From: Lamellibrachia columna
Taxonomy: Eukaryota; Annelida; Polychaeta; Sabellida; Siboglinidae
Direction: 5' to 3'
DNA: 64,000 bases
NCBI GenBank assembly: GCA_963662155.1
Contig: OY759271.1
Span: forward strand, 16,033,084 to 16,097,083
In this document: one piece after another, positions 51,434 through 63,691 of the stretch
Numbering within the stretch: position 1 is the stretch's first letter
Layout of the letters: every line of letters begins with the position of its first letter
Program-made: the position numbers and the translations under genes
Notes under the pieces: generated by a model
The model's database searches: none
What the model was told of the DNA's origin: nothing
The model's input: the letters and a program-made list of their open reading frames with translations, nothing else

Positions 51434-54400
51434 GTATGCTGCTACGCAGACATTGTGTATGTTTACAAACATCGACCCGTAATTGCTACATATTTAGATT
51501 GTATGGTTTGTCATTTTCTGGTGTAACTAATGAATTGTTAGTGGATATTTTTTAATTTGCTCGATTTATATCGCATTAAGTGATAAACATGGCCTAATTT
51601 GGACTAACTTTAGCAATGGTGTCAACGTCAAACGTGTGGTGTGGTTATTTACAGGTCATGAGACATCAACCATGAGTCCATGACATGACTGCATGTATAA
51701 TTATGGCACAAATGCTTACTTCAAAGGGTCATATGTATATAGGCGTATCACACCAAGTCAATTTTATTTTTGGAAATCCAGTTTATACAATACTAACTCA
51801 CTATCTGTAATTTTATGACCAATTATGTAAATGCTACATTATATAATAGGTGTAAATATTATTAAACAATTTTGAAAACAATATATACATATTTATGACA
51901 AAAGGTATGAACTCACGGAGTTTAGACAAGCATTCTTAACTAGAAAGTTTCAATGTAAAAATAATTTGCTTTTATGTTTTTTAATTGTGGTAATTTATGA
52001 GATAATACTTAAATTAGTAAGCATAAGCATGCATACATGGTTCATGCATACCATAACCATTTCTTCATTCATTAAGTGAATACTATCAACCTATTAAGTG
52101 TAACATGTTTGAACTTGTTCATGCAAGATTGGTTTATTTAACTGATTTTAACATTGAGATGTATAATTTATTCACATGGTGCCTGTATATTATATACTGA
52201 CCATAATCAGACTATTTTAGGCTCATGATTCCCAAGATACACTGAAAATAACACTTCTTATATAATGATAAAACACTGACTGCATGATTCAAGACTGTTG
52301 CCGGCAACATTTTTGTTATAACACACATGTTGGATCAGTTTAATTCAAAATCATAATCTTAACTGGTATATTTCCACAATAATTAAATTCTTATAAAACT
52401 GACAGAAACAAAGTTCGCCTTCCCCCAGTATTCAGCAGTTTCTGATGCTTATGATATTCGATGAATGCTGCTGAAACTGAATGTATGTAATTATTGTGTT
52501 TCTCAGCTGAAGGTGTACTCCGACCAGACTCAGATTGCCGTCACATACGTTGACGAGGATGACGAGAGCGTCCTTGTGAGCAGCCACGACGAACTACAGG
52601 AGGCATTCAAGGTGAGTTGGACAGCATATTCACTGGGCTCCCCAAAATGTTTTAAGCCATCAACATGTTGTTAAGAAATGTGTATTTGAGATTGAGGTCT
52701 CATTTGGAATCTCTACATTAAGGGAACTGAATTGTAATCCTCATGCTGCCATTATGAAGCTTGAGTAGTTTTGTTCTCGCGGCTGTATAAGTGAGTACCT
52801 GATACAAGTTGATACATGTGAATGAATAGTAGCTGCAGTGTGGCTTAATGCTTCCAAGAGAAGTCCAGTTGGCATTAGAACTAACATGTCTGCCAGGGCC
52901 CAGGGAGTTAAATGTAAAACGCTTTAAGTGGAATCATGGTTTAAGGTCAGTGTGAAGTGTGTCTAAATTATATTGTATACTCTACAATGTTGTCACTTTC
53001 CCTGGAAATACTATATTATGTCCTGGGGTGTTGGCAAATACTGGGAATTGTGATCACGCCTAAAGCACGAGTTGAACATAAATAAAACTGAATCATTTCA
53101 TCATGACATTGAAACATTTTCCTGGTGATTATATGATTTAGCAATTGTTAGCTAATTGAGTTCATCGGGGAATCGAGCTGCAACAGTTCTTAGTAAATAA
53201 GGGAATAATTAATTGAGAAGTATAGTTATTGACATACTCTAACTGGTTGAATGTTGAATTCATGTTTAGGTGTGCTACTGTGTTCCAGGGTATTTGATGA
53301 GCCAGTGACAAAATATCTGTCTGTTTGGTGTTCAACTTAAACTTGTATTACTAGTCACCAGTTATTTATACTCAGTGTAAAGATTCACCAGTATATGAGT
53401 CTGTTCCTAAATATAGCCACTGTGTACAGTCACATGATGTCGCATCATGCTTGTAAGTGTAATCACGTTTTGTTGGTGCATGGGGGTTAAAGGAAATGAT
53501 ATTTATATGAATTCATTAAGAGGTACGTTTAAGTATCTGGTTTTTCTGTCATAACAATTTTCAACGTTAATCCTGAAATCTTACCTTATTCATGACAAGT
53601 ATATATGTTGCAGACGTATAGTTTGCCTTTTCCTATAATTTTGTAATATGATTTTTGTTTATGATTTACTATACAAGTCTTGAGTAATATGCTAATTATT
53701 TAACCACCCCTGATATACATTCACATGGGTGAGATTTAGCGGTCGCCAGTGGTCCCCAAAAATGTCTTTGGGCAACTTTAAATTTTTTACTACAGTAGCC
53801 CATATAGCGACTCGAAATATTTACTGAGCTGCAATATTTTAGACCCAGCAAAATAAACGGAATGTTAATAAACATTTCAGAAGTGTTGTCCTGGCTATAT
53901 TGCATTTATGTTAACCATAAATCATGTGCTTGTGACACATTTGACATTGTAAGAAATGTTGCCAAACCGTAGCCGAAGCGATATCAATAGGGAACCTTCA
54001 TTGTATTTTTAATCAACCACATCGACACTCGGGCCCTTAGCTAGAAATAAAATTTTGCCATTCTTGAACATTCTAAAAAAACCTTAAACACACGAACTGC
54101 TTCCGTGGAAGCCGTTGCATCATTTGTTTTTTTTTATTGGCAAGCCAATGCTGGTTGCTATAATGACAGCCATTATTGGCCCACTTTGTTTTTGCAATGC
54201 AAGTTGAACAAATGTCAAATGACAACCATTATTTGCCGAATTAGATTTTTTCAAGACCAGTTTAACCATTATTGGCCCAGTCGAGTCTTACTAGCTGTGC
54301 AGCGAGGTTGGCATTATCACCTACACAGTAATAATACTAATAGTAGAAGAAGAACCAACACGTGAAGCTTCAGGAAAAAGTAACTTTATTTTAAATGTAT

Positions 54401-56017
54401 AAACATGGAAGTAATGTTTGAAGCATCTTAAGACTTTAAGTACATGCATGCAAATATGTCTAATATGAAAAAAATTAATATGATTACAGTCACACTCAAA
54501 ATCAAATGCTTTACACTAAAAGTAAAGCAATACAACAAATAAAAATAGAAGATATAGCACTCAGTAATACAATACAACTTGTTTTGAAAGTAATACACTG
54601 AAACATTACTTATTTAATACAACAGCAATCATCCAGATTCAGTATTGCCTATTGGACAAAAAACAATATGAATTTACTAGACTGAGCACAGCCTAATCGT
54701 TGGTGGTTCGCTTGCCGTTTGAGTTGAGGAACCGATAAGCTCCTGCCTCCATGCCAGTTATCTATGTGAATCGGAGTCCGAATCAGACTCGGTTTCGAAG
54801 TCTACCGCGATTGTGCTTGGCCACTGCGGAGTGCCAGTGGTGGGCGACAATACAGTAGCGTCGCTGTTACTAGCGGCAGGCACATCAACATTGTGGATCT
54901 CCACCAACGTAACAAAGGATGCTGACTCGAACTGTTCAGGGACAATCGTAGGAACGCTGCTTTTATTCACGTTTACGAAAAAAGGCATCGACTGTCGTGA
55001 ACTATGACGTTGACATTATCGCATCTTTTCACTTGCTTGGCATCTGGGTCACGGGATTGTTTCTTCAAAAGAGAGTGCCAATGGACAGGCACTGAGATAC
55101 GCCACGTAAACTTGTTTCCCAACTAATGGCACACGGGTACAATAAGTAGAGATCAACCGCAGTATCATTACTTTCCGACGCTGTCAAGGTTAAAAATATA
55201 TAGTCTTATAGATCGGTGGTATTCGCTATTCTGCCACTGACAACAATTCATCGAATCACAACCACTTGCGCTAAGTCTAAGACAGTTCAAACAATTTTAT
55301 TGTAAAAAAAATTTCATCTTGTAAAAAGAAGAACCGTCTTTTATTTATTTTTATTTTTTTTTACCCGTCGTAAGACATTTGCCCATTTTCAAGATGGGCA
55401 GACGGTCCCTGGCTAAGTGCCTATCGACACTCAACATGTAACTGAATGGTCATTCTACACTGAAATAATAACCAGTCATGTTAATAGTCTTGGTACCGCG
55501 TGGCGCCACTTTTATATAATATACTAGCAAAAATGCCCATCCCAGGCTGGGATAACGTGGTAGTCAGGGTTGTTTGATTTAAATCATTGATTTAAATCAC
55601 TCCAAAAAAAATAATAATTGATTTATGATTTTTTATTTTCGATTTTTTTAATCGCTGATTTATATGAATTTAACACAAATAATTGTTTACAAGCATCGAG
55701 ATCAATAAAGTTTTGTATGCTTTTTAGTACAAAACTTGTGTAGTTGTATTGTCACCTGATAGCCTGATAGTCAAATTTTTGTATGTTTGCGCTATTCCCT
55801 TTCTGAATCCAGTGAAGCCACACAAACTTGTCTTCAAGAGGAAGTATCTTTTCAAAGATTGTTACTTAAACTAAAACTGGTATAGGTAATGATGTAATCA
55901 ACTGGATAAAAAAGTGGCTTACACACAGAAGACAGAGAGTAATAGTAGATGATGAGGTTTCAAACTGGAAATTTGTTTTGAGTGGGGTACCACAGGGATC
56001 AGTATTAGGCCCTATAC

Positions 56018-56116
<99 letters not shown>

Positions 56117-59100
56117 TTAGTTAAATGGTCAGAAAAATGGCAGATGTTATTAAATTTTGGGAAGTGTAAATGCATATACATAGGACATGGAAACATGGAC
56201 GAAGAATATAAAATGGGGGATGCTGTACTAGGTAGAACCACACAAGAAAAGGACTTAGGAGTAACATTTAGTGCTGACATGAAAGTTTCAGAACAATGTA
56301 TGATTGCTGCTTTGAAAGGAAATCAAATTCTAGGGCTAATTAGGAGAACTATCACGTATAAGGAGACAGCTAATTTGTACCTCTGTACAAAGCAATAGTT
56401 AGACCACATTTGGAATATTGTATACAAGCATGGAGGCCGTATCGTAAGAAGGACATAAATAAGCTAGATAGAATACAACGAAGAGCAACTAAAATGATTC
56501 CAGAATTGAGAGACCTTAGTTATAAAAGCCGCTTATAATGTGGTTTGACAACACTAGAGACCAGGAGACTAAGAGGAGACCAAATAGAAGTATTTAAAAT
56601 AGTGAACGGTTATGAGGATGTTGATAGGAATATGTTCTTCAAACTTAAAGAAGGCAGTAGAACCAGAGGACACAAAGCAGCATTAGTTAAGGAACAGTGT
56701 AGGATGAACATGAGAAAGTACTCTTTCTCACAGAGGGTGATAAATGAATGGAACAAACTGCCAAATGATTGTGTTAATGCTAGTAGTGTGAATATGTTTA
56801 AAAATAGAATTGACAGATATCTGATAAGTGTGGGCTACACATAGATGATAAAATTGTTGGACTCTTGATAAGCCAATGGCTTCCTTGTCCACTTGCCATC
56901 TGGAACATGTTGTTTGGGATGGCAATCTTGTTAAGTCAGAAGCCCTGAGTTAAAGTCCACTTAGAGCTTGTGCTAGTTGTTATGAATTCAATATGTTGAC
57001 TCAAGTGAGATGGTTTTGGTGACAATTGTTTAATACTGTACTAGTTTGCACTCTGGTTGGAGACACATAGAGTACACAGAGCCCTGGACAGGTGTTAATC
57101 CATCCTCTCAGCAAACAATAATTACCACTGCTACAGCCACATGCACACAGCATGCTTTCCTTTCCAAGACAGATTATGCAACTACAGGGGGTGAGGCCTT
57201 GTGGACATTACCTAATGTCTTTATATAAGCAAAAATCAAGTACCCTCTGTTAAGACAAGTACCCAAATCGATTTGAATAGAACATGTTTGAAAGAGTTTA
57301 TAAATATGAACATCTGTATATAAATGTCTATATACCAGATTTAAAAAAAATAAAATAAAAAATAAATAAAAAAATTTATTCAAAATAATCATGATTTTTC
57401 AACCCTGGTGGTAGTTCATACGTGACAATCATAATAGCAATGTTTACCAAATACCTCAGGCCAATATGCCATCAATACGCTGGAATGTATTACCAGAAAA
57501 AACGCGTCATACACGTGTTGCTATACACATTGCATATTCAAAATGTTGAAGGTCGCATAAATTTAGACCCATGGATACTTGTGTTGGTTGTAGAATAATA
57601 GAATATCTGCTTTCTACTGTCTTTTTATTAGTCTATGACCTCGGGCCAATATGTGGCAGATTCAACTGTATTGTGTCAAATTGGCCTCTAACGTATACAC
57701 ATTTTCATTACATTTCTGTTCACTGTTACACATCACATCATGCTATGTTCATGCACTTGAAGAAAACAAACTGACATGTATTTGGTTACACAGGTAGCGC
57801 GGAAGTTCAACAACACACTGCACATGAACGTCCTGTGTAGCCAACCACTGCAGATGGACACAATAAGCGAAGAGTTCAGACTTAATGGACCCGCTGATCA
57901 GCCATCAACCAGCCCATGTGGTAAGCCAGCCACAGGAGACTGCACTTCCGTGGGACCGATCAAAGTGAAGATAGACGGCATTGCCGTTTACCCCACCCCT
58001 CTGGACAGCGTAGCAACGAAAGTGGATGGAATCGCCGTTTATCCCACACCGATGGACGATGACCAGACAATGACGGATGTGTTCCGAAAGAGCGGAAGGA
58101 AATCGAAGTGTTTTTTCCTGAAGAATGTTGCCATGGACCTGGTGCTTGGCATGGAACTGAACGGCGACCCAACGGCGAAGGTCTTGAGGCTCTCACAGAA
58201 GAAGGGCGGGCACGAGTTCATCAACAATCAGCTGTTTTACGAGCACCCTCAGACTGGCACACTGCGTTGTATCATGAACGACCTTTGTCTTGAAGCCAGT
58301 GGTGAGTAAACTATGCATAATTAGTAACAATTAATATCATATATTTTATCTAATGACCACAACTTCCATGCTAGCTGATTCAGGGTGTTTTTCAGGGGTT
58401 GGGTACCAGGTGGCAGTCAACACTGAGCTGTTTCCAGCACCTTTTAAATAATTGTTAATAGCACTTAGTATTATTTTTAACAGTCAAAAAATATAATATT
58501 TTAAGGCATATTTTCTACAAATAGGTACTTAAAATGTATAAAATATGATATTTTTACATAGAATAAACTATATAATATGTTTTTCCCTAAAACTGTTAAA
58601 CTGGTTATTCAGTTTTGGGGTAGCTTCCCCTATGTGAAAAAAACTGCCAACATTAAAAACTGTAGAACAAAAAAATTTTCAATTAAAATCGTGGTATAAT
58701 AGCCATGTAACATCTAATCCAAATGTGTAAAGTATTATTTCCAGGAATATTTAAATAACACAACCCATGTTGGAAAACATGCAGCCAAAAACAAATAAAC
58801 ATTTAATTAGAGCTGTTCGCATAAACGGTAGTCTACGATTTCTGTGAACTGTAGCATATTCCCACTCTATGCTGACTCAATGAATAAATTGGGTTTATGG
58901 ACAAAAGGTTAAACACATGCATGGGCACCGCTATGTTGGACCAGTGTTTACACTGTGATAAAATGAATGAACACAAGTCAAATCTAGGCCAGGCAAAGTA
59001 ATTAGGTACCTACATATCAACCAGTCTGCAGCAAAGGTTCACAACCAGTCAGGTGTTAACTGAGCAAACAGTAGCCAAGATTCATAAGTCAGCAGAATGT

Positions 59101-62100
59101 TAGCCAGGTTAAGTTTGTCTTGGTCTTCTGACTCAGAGAAAGGTTGAAGTTGCACTTCATTGTCAGAACTAGACATAGATTGGGTTAATGTTTAGTAATA
59201 AATAATAGTGATAGGTAACTGTGGTTTTTCTTGTAATAGGTAATACATTTTTTTGTAATAGTAATTTATAAAAAAAATTGTCCTGATGTAATAAGTTATG
59301 TTATCTTTGTTTTATGTATCACTGCACATTTATACACAAATCGGTTTTGTTTACTGTTAGCAAATATTTTGCATTCCATTTACATACTAATAGGAAAAAT
59401 AATTAATTTGTGTAAGTGTATAGTAATAATGCCACTGTTGTAGTAATAGACACACCAATAATAGTGTTGTACATTAGGATTGCAGCAATAGTAATTGTTA
59501 AGCTATCACACCAGTTAACAGTAATGTAGTAGATCACTTGTAATACAATTCATATCTGGCACTGACGATAACCAAATTAAAATTTTTGGTGTGGTGTTCA
59601 TATTATCTATCTGTCATATATCTGATGGTGAATGTTGTTGATACCTGGCAAATAACACTCATCATTAAGATGGAGCAAGAAGATGAATTTGAAGAGGGCA
59701 TTAGTAGTGTTAATTATTTAAATAAGATGTGTAGGCTGCATGCTTGAGATGTCCCCCAGAAGGAGAAGAGATCAGTTGTTCAAATGATAATCCTGAAGAA
59801 GGAAAAACTTAGAAAAACAGTTTAACAACAGACAGCAAGCCTACGCAAGTACACATGGGATCAAATGAAGGACAATATGGGGAATACACTGAGTGATTAA
59901 TTCAGATGACAAAAATTAATAAAAAATTTAAAATATCTTAAGAAGAAACTTGAAACTTGGCATGTTACAAATCCATGAATAGTGCGTCTGTTTTATTTAT
60001 TTATTATGCATCATTAGGACAAGAGCATTCTGTTTCTTGAGTTATGGTTAATTTGAAGTCTTGCAAAAAATGCATTTGTTACATAATCTAATGATGACCA
60101 CAATATCTGAAATTTAAAAATATTTGTAGTAAGAATTTTTTATTATACAGTTGAGCAATGTGTTCTTAGTAGACAATGTTTATTTCAATCATGGTACAAG
60201 ATAAATGCGTACAACATGAATCCAACTGCTAAGACATGGAATGTGTGGGCTCAGTTACCATGGTAACAGGTTGCCATGGTTCCAGGAATTAATGCTTCAT
60301 GACACTTCATTGAAGCACATTAAGTTTGACATTTCTGTGACGTAGGCTTTTATAATATATATACGTATGACTGCAATCCAGTAATCCAATTTTTGGGTTG
60401 ATACATCTCTGTGTAAAGCAATAGTTAGGCCTCATATAGGGTACTGCATATTGTACGATGGACTTTGGTAAGCTGGGAAGAATAAACAGATAAGCAACTT
60501 AGATGATTCCAGAACTGATAGACAACAATCAGCAAACCTGATTCATGATGGGCTAAATCAATGAAATCTTGTTAAATAATAATAATATGAAAACTTGCAC
60601 CTAAATCATTGGAAACTAAGCTGCAGAGGTGTTTCAAAACAAAAGGATTAGTCAGTTTCAAAATCTGCAAGCAGTATTTAATCAGATTTAACAAGATTGC
60701 CACCCAAGGAAGCCATTGACTTATCAAGAGTCCAAAATTTGTTCATCTATATGTAACAAGCCCTCCTGAGATATGTGTCAACGTTGTTTTTAAACATTCA
60801 CGCTGCTAGCAGTTACACAATCTGTAGATAATTTGTTCCATTCATTTATTGTCCTTTGTGAGAAGCGAGTACTTCCTGATGTCCAATCTACACTGATCCT
60901 TTACTAATTATACCTCATGTCCTCTAGTTCTACTATCTTTCTTGAGTAAGAAAAAAGGTCTAAGGTCTTTCAGTTCTGGAATCATTTTAGTTGCTCTCCT
61001 CCATATTCGTTCAAGCGTATCTATATCCTTCTTATGATATGGTCTCGAAGCTTGTATATTAAATTCTAGGGAGCTAAGGAGGGTTAGCATGGTGAAAAGA
61101 TCAGACATGTCGTTCTGGTGACACTTGACACATCTATTTGACAGGTGACATGGCAGTGCTGCGACCGTACGAACCAGAGAAGACGAGTCAACAGTGGATA
61201 GTGAAAGACCAGAAGGTTGAGAACCGATTCAACACAAAGTGGGTGATGGCTGCGGTCGAGGGTCATCGCGTGGCTGCCACCAACTTCACTGGTGATCTCA
61301 CTCAACACTGGCACATGGAGCTGCTGTGAGTATATGATCTACTTCATGGACACTTTCAAGGCACGCCTCAAAACCCATTATTTTAAACTCGCTTTTAATG
61401 TATAATATGTTGTTTTAAGGTCATCCTTCTTACAGGGCTGGGGTAAATTCCAAAAGGATTTGGAATTATTCAATTCCTTTCAATTCCAGAATTGGAAATG
61501 AAAGAATTTGAGCAAAAGTAATTGGAATTGAACGAAAAGGAATTGATCCTCATTTTCTTGAATTGGCCAAACCCCACCTACCAGTCAGGTCATAAACAGC
61601 AGACATGTCTTATCAGCTCATAAACAATGAAACAATAGCAGGCTTTAGCAGCTAGGCCCAATTATTACAGTTGACTTGCTGAGGCAAGAAACCATGATCA
61701 AAAGTGTGCACAATAGAAGCCTGCTGTTAATAATTGCAGTTAAGTAGCTGGATGTGTGCTAGACGTCCAGTGTAAATAAGGCAGTGCAAATAAGACTGAG
61801 TTTTAGAAATATGGAAATCAGCCCAGAAAGTCCATTTTCTCACCTTAGTGTGACAAATGATTAAAGGACTTGAACAATTTGGTGTAAAAGTGGAGTCTAT
61901 GTATTCGAGTTAGGCCTGTTATGGCTACTTCCCATTATGGCTATTTTTTTTCCCAGTTATGGCTACTGTTGTGGGAGCAACTAATTAGAAATTGAAAACT
62001 AGTTCCGTTATAGCTACTTCCTCGATTCTATTCTTGAGCCAAGGGAGAATCAATTATTTCGGATGGTATATAACATAAAAATACACGATGTGTATGCATT

Positions 62101-63691
62101 ACAGTTTTATTAAGACATGAATACATTAATTGTACAGAGTACTCAGTATATATATACTCCATACATTATTCCCAACATTATGCATTGAACGGAAGTCATG
62201 AAAGTCATGTATCACAAGTGAATTTCATTCTAACATCAACAAGTAACTGTCATGAATCACAAGTGAATGTCACTCTAATTTAAGTAAGTGTTCATCTGGT
62301 GGTTGTATGACTGCATCATGTTGTGCAAGCGTCAGCTCTGTTGCTGCCTGCTCCTTCCTCATCGCCTCCACAAACTCCAAGACGTTGGGGTGATGTTTAC
62401 CCACAAGTTTTGTGAACTTCAAGGAGCTTGCATTTAATGTCATATCTGGTACACACCAGCACTTGTTGCCATTTGGCCCAGAACCCCTACACCGGAAACC
62501 TGTAGCCTTTGTACATGGCAGAATGCTTCCCATATTTGCTTGTCACAAATTCGACCACATACATCTTCAATAATATGTAGATACAGATACAATGTTCTCG
62601 GTGATACTAAACATAGAATGATTCATGGTGAAAATGTCTCAGCTTATAAGTAATATAACCACTACTCCAAAGAAGCCATGTACAACACTGACTGTTACAT
62701 GGATCTTATAAGTAATATAACCACTACTCCAAAGAAGCCATGTACAACACTGACTGTTACATGGATCTTATAAGTAATATAACCACTACTCCAAAGAAGC
62801 CATGTACAACACTGACTGTTACATGGATCTTATAAGTAATATAACCACTACTCCAAAGAAGCCATGTACAACACTGACTGTTACATGGATCTTATAAGTA
62901 ATATAACCACTACTCCAAAGAAGCCATGTACAACACTGACTGTTACATGGATCTTATAAGTAATATAACCACTACTCCAAAGAAGCCATGTACAACACTG
63001 ACTGTTACATGGATCTTATAAGTAATATAACCACTACTCCAAAGAAGCCATGTACAACACTGACAGTTACATGGATCTAGGTAAAACCATTCATGCTTTT
63101 AACCACATACAAATAACCACATACAAGTAAATCAATGCTCCCCTCCTCAGCTGGCCAATTACTGGTTAATTCCAAAAGTAGCCGTAACAGGACGAGTTTG
63201 GGACTAGTCTGATTGCTCCTCCAAAAAGTACCCACAACGGGAAAATAAAGTAGCCATAACGGGAAGTAGCCACAACAGGAAGACTCCATGTCTTTCCCTT
63301 TGAGCTAACGCTTGTGAGAGAGTAGTAATTGCTTTCATAATGGGAAGTAGCCACAACAGGAAGATTCCATGTCTTTCCCTTTGAGCTAACGCTTGTGAGA
63401 GAGTAGTAATTGCTTTCATTTGTGCTCAACAATTTTATGTGGAAATTAATTGGAGTGCATTCGAATTTACTTGTATTCTTGTTCGTAATAAAATGTGAAA
63501 TCACTCATCAATGTTAAAAAACTGTCTGTGTATTCATGGACTAAATGCAGCCATAATGTTCATGGAATTATTTTTAATATTTGTTGGAAAAACTACCAAC
63601 TGATGATTAATGTAATTTATGTTTCAGGAAAAGTCAGACTGCTGAAGACGTGGACAAGTGTGACACAGGGCCAGCAGCCTGTGGGTCCCGG
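51317..63691 (+). CDS. NBR1-like PB1-domain protein with predicted beta-trefoil domain (5' part, 5 exons in window)
   Basis: Exons, all in phase: 51317-51433, 52507-52611, 57794-58301, 61145-61325, 63628-63691; 325 codons, no stop yet. Residues 1-90 form a PB1 domain (MEEDIVITVDFEGG, IQWEDFELMLKVY, VTYVDEDDESVLVSSHDELQ, EAFKVARKF) with the acidic OPCA motif, closest in layout to the autophagy receptor NBR1. After a linker with a duplicated KVDGIAVYPTP motif come CFFLKNVAMDLVLGMEL, QLFYEHPQTGTLRCI, DLCLEA, SQQWIVKDQKVENRF and QHWHMELL, typical QxW beta-trefoil repeats. A ZZ finger, FW domain or UBA, if present, lies beyond the right edge. PB1 domains mediate protein pairing; the role as an autophagy receptor is inference. 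Confidence 0.8.
51434..54400. other. Introns 1 and part of 2 of the PB1 gene
   Basis: Apart from exon 2, nothing recognised; AT-rich sequence without repeats of note. Confidence 0.5.
52507..52611 (+). CDS. PB1/beta-trefoil gene exon 2
   Basis: 35 codons: LKVYSDQTQIAVTYVDEDDE and VLVSSHDELQEAFK. It includes the OPCA acidic motif (DEDDE...DEL). Acceptor TTTCTCAG, donor AAG|GTGAGT. Confidence 0.92.
54758..54988 (-). CDS. Small unassigned open frame inside intron 2, opposite strand
   Basis: 76 codons from ATG: MPFFVNVNKSSVPTIVPEQF, ESASFVTLVEIHNVDV, ending in an acidic ETESDSDSDSHR tail. A minus-strand AATAAAG follows about 370 bp after the stop (plus CTTTATT near 54381). Upstream on the same strand another frame reads RISVPVHWHSLLKKQ and RDPDAKQVKRCDNVNVIV. 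No family recognised; it may be a transposon remnant or a small nested gene. Confidence 0.3.
   Translation of the reverse strand: MPFFVNVNKSSVPTIVPEQFESASFVTLVEIHNVDVPAASNSDATVLSPTTGTPQWPSTIAVDFETESDSDSDSHR
55848..56940 (+). mobile_element. 5'-truncated CR1/L2-like LINE with an (AT)n patch replacing the RT active site
   Basis: Sense reading includes [16 protein letters not shown], then an (AT)n tract (56027-56114), then [20 protein letters not shown] and MFKNRIDRYLISVGYT, and the family 3' tail to about 56940. About 120 bp including the FADD motif are missing at the AT tract. Frameshifts near 56395 and a stop near 56536 make it dead. Same subfamily as the copy at 46.2 kb. Confidence 0.9.
56027..56114. 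repeat. (AT)n microsatellite inside the LINE
   Basis: About 44 AT units, beginning at the LINE codons for LIYI (TTAATATATATC in the relatives). It seems to have grown from the natural ATATAT there. Confidence 0.95.
56941..57793. other. Remainder of intron 2
   Basis: No gene or repeat recognised, apart from an A-rich tract near 57340-57375. Confidence 0.5.
57794..58301 (+). CDS. PB1/beta-trefoil gene exon 3
   Basis: 508 bp. It finishes the PB1 domain (VARKFNNTLHMNVL), carries the linker with the 16-residue duplication (IDGIAVYPTPLD, VDGIAVYPTPMD) and opens the beta-trefoil (CFFLKNVAMDLVLG, QLFYEHPQTG). Donor GTG|GTGAGT. Confidence 0.93.
58302..60394. other. Intron 3 of the PB1 gene, left part
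   Basis: AT-rich, no supported feature. Confidence 0.5.
60395..60530 (+). mobile_element. Short CR1/L2-like LINE fragment
   Basis: GTAAAGCAATAGTTAGGCCT and ATGATTCCAGAACTGATAGA correspond to LYKAIVRPH and MIPELRD of the intact LINE. It is internally deleted and diverged, in opposite orientation to the next fragment. Confidence 0.6.
60684..61080 (-). mobile_element. CR1/L2-like LINE 3' fragment, internally deleted
   Basis: The tail (TTTAACAAGATTGCCA on plus) is followed by sequence matching the last part of ORF2 (DSRTRGHEV on minus), then a jump to the [16 protein letters not shown] region. It is truncated at about 61080, only 65 bp before exon 4 of the PB1 gene. Confidence 0.75.
61145..61325 (+). 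CDS. PB1/beta-trefoil gene exon 4
   Basis: Encodes DMAVLRPYEPEKTSQQWIVK, VENRFNTKWVMAAVEG and TGDLTQHWHMELL, with two QxW motifs. Acceptor TTTGACAG, donor CT|GTGAGT. Confidence 0.92.
61433..61590. mobile_element. Possible small hAT-like element (AATTGG-rich)
   Basis: CAGGGCTGGGGTAAATTCC at the left and CCAAACCCCACCTA at the right enclose repeated GGAATTG/CAATTCC. This is the same composition as the ends of the hAT element at 25825-28898. The target duplication is not resolved. Confidence 0.4.
62278..62533 (-). pseudogene. Short zinc-finger-like frame (FLYWCH-type suspected)
   Basis: 87 codons: GFRCRGSGPNGNKCWCV, LVGKHHPNVLEFVEAMRKEQ, AATELTLAQHDAVI. The C...C...HHP pattern before a charged helix is like FLYWCH fingers of Mutator-type transposon proteins. 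It starts at an ATG but lacks the rest of any transposase. Confidence 0.4.
62643..63076. repeat. 62-bp tandem repeat, seven nearly identical copies
   Basis: Unit starts at 62643, 62705, 62767, 62829, 62891, 62953 and 63015. Each contains CCATGTACAACACTGACTGT followed by TACATGG, which can fold into a short hairpin. Only one substitution is evident (CAG for CTG in the last unit), so the array is young or well homogenised. Confidence 0.95.
63628..63691 (+). CDS. PB1/beta-trefoil gene exon 5
   Basis: 64 bp reading KSQTAEDVDKCDTGPAACGS. Acceptor GTTTCAG, donor CGG|GTGAGT. It is short and lacks a conserved motif, but phase and both splice sites fit. Confidence 0.7.

Larger units (their letters stand above)
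61912..63365 (-). mobile_element. Possible DNA transposon with GGCTACTTCCC-rich inverted ends
   Basis: The left side repeats CCTGTTATGGCTACTTCCC and TTATGGCTA. The right side has the inverse (GGGAAGTAGCCACAACAGG and AGTAGCCATAACGGG), including a 75-bp tandem duplication (63267-63419). Between them lie a FLYWCH-like frame and a 62-bp tandem array. Exact ends and target duplication are unresolved. Confidence 0.5.
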
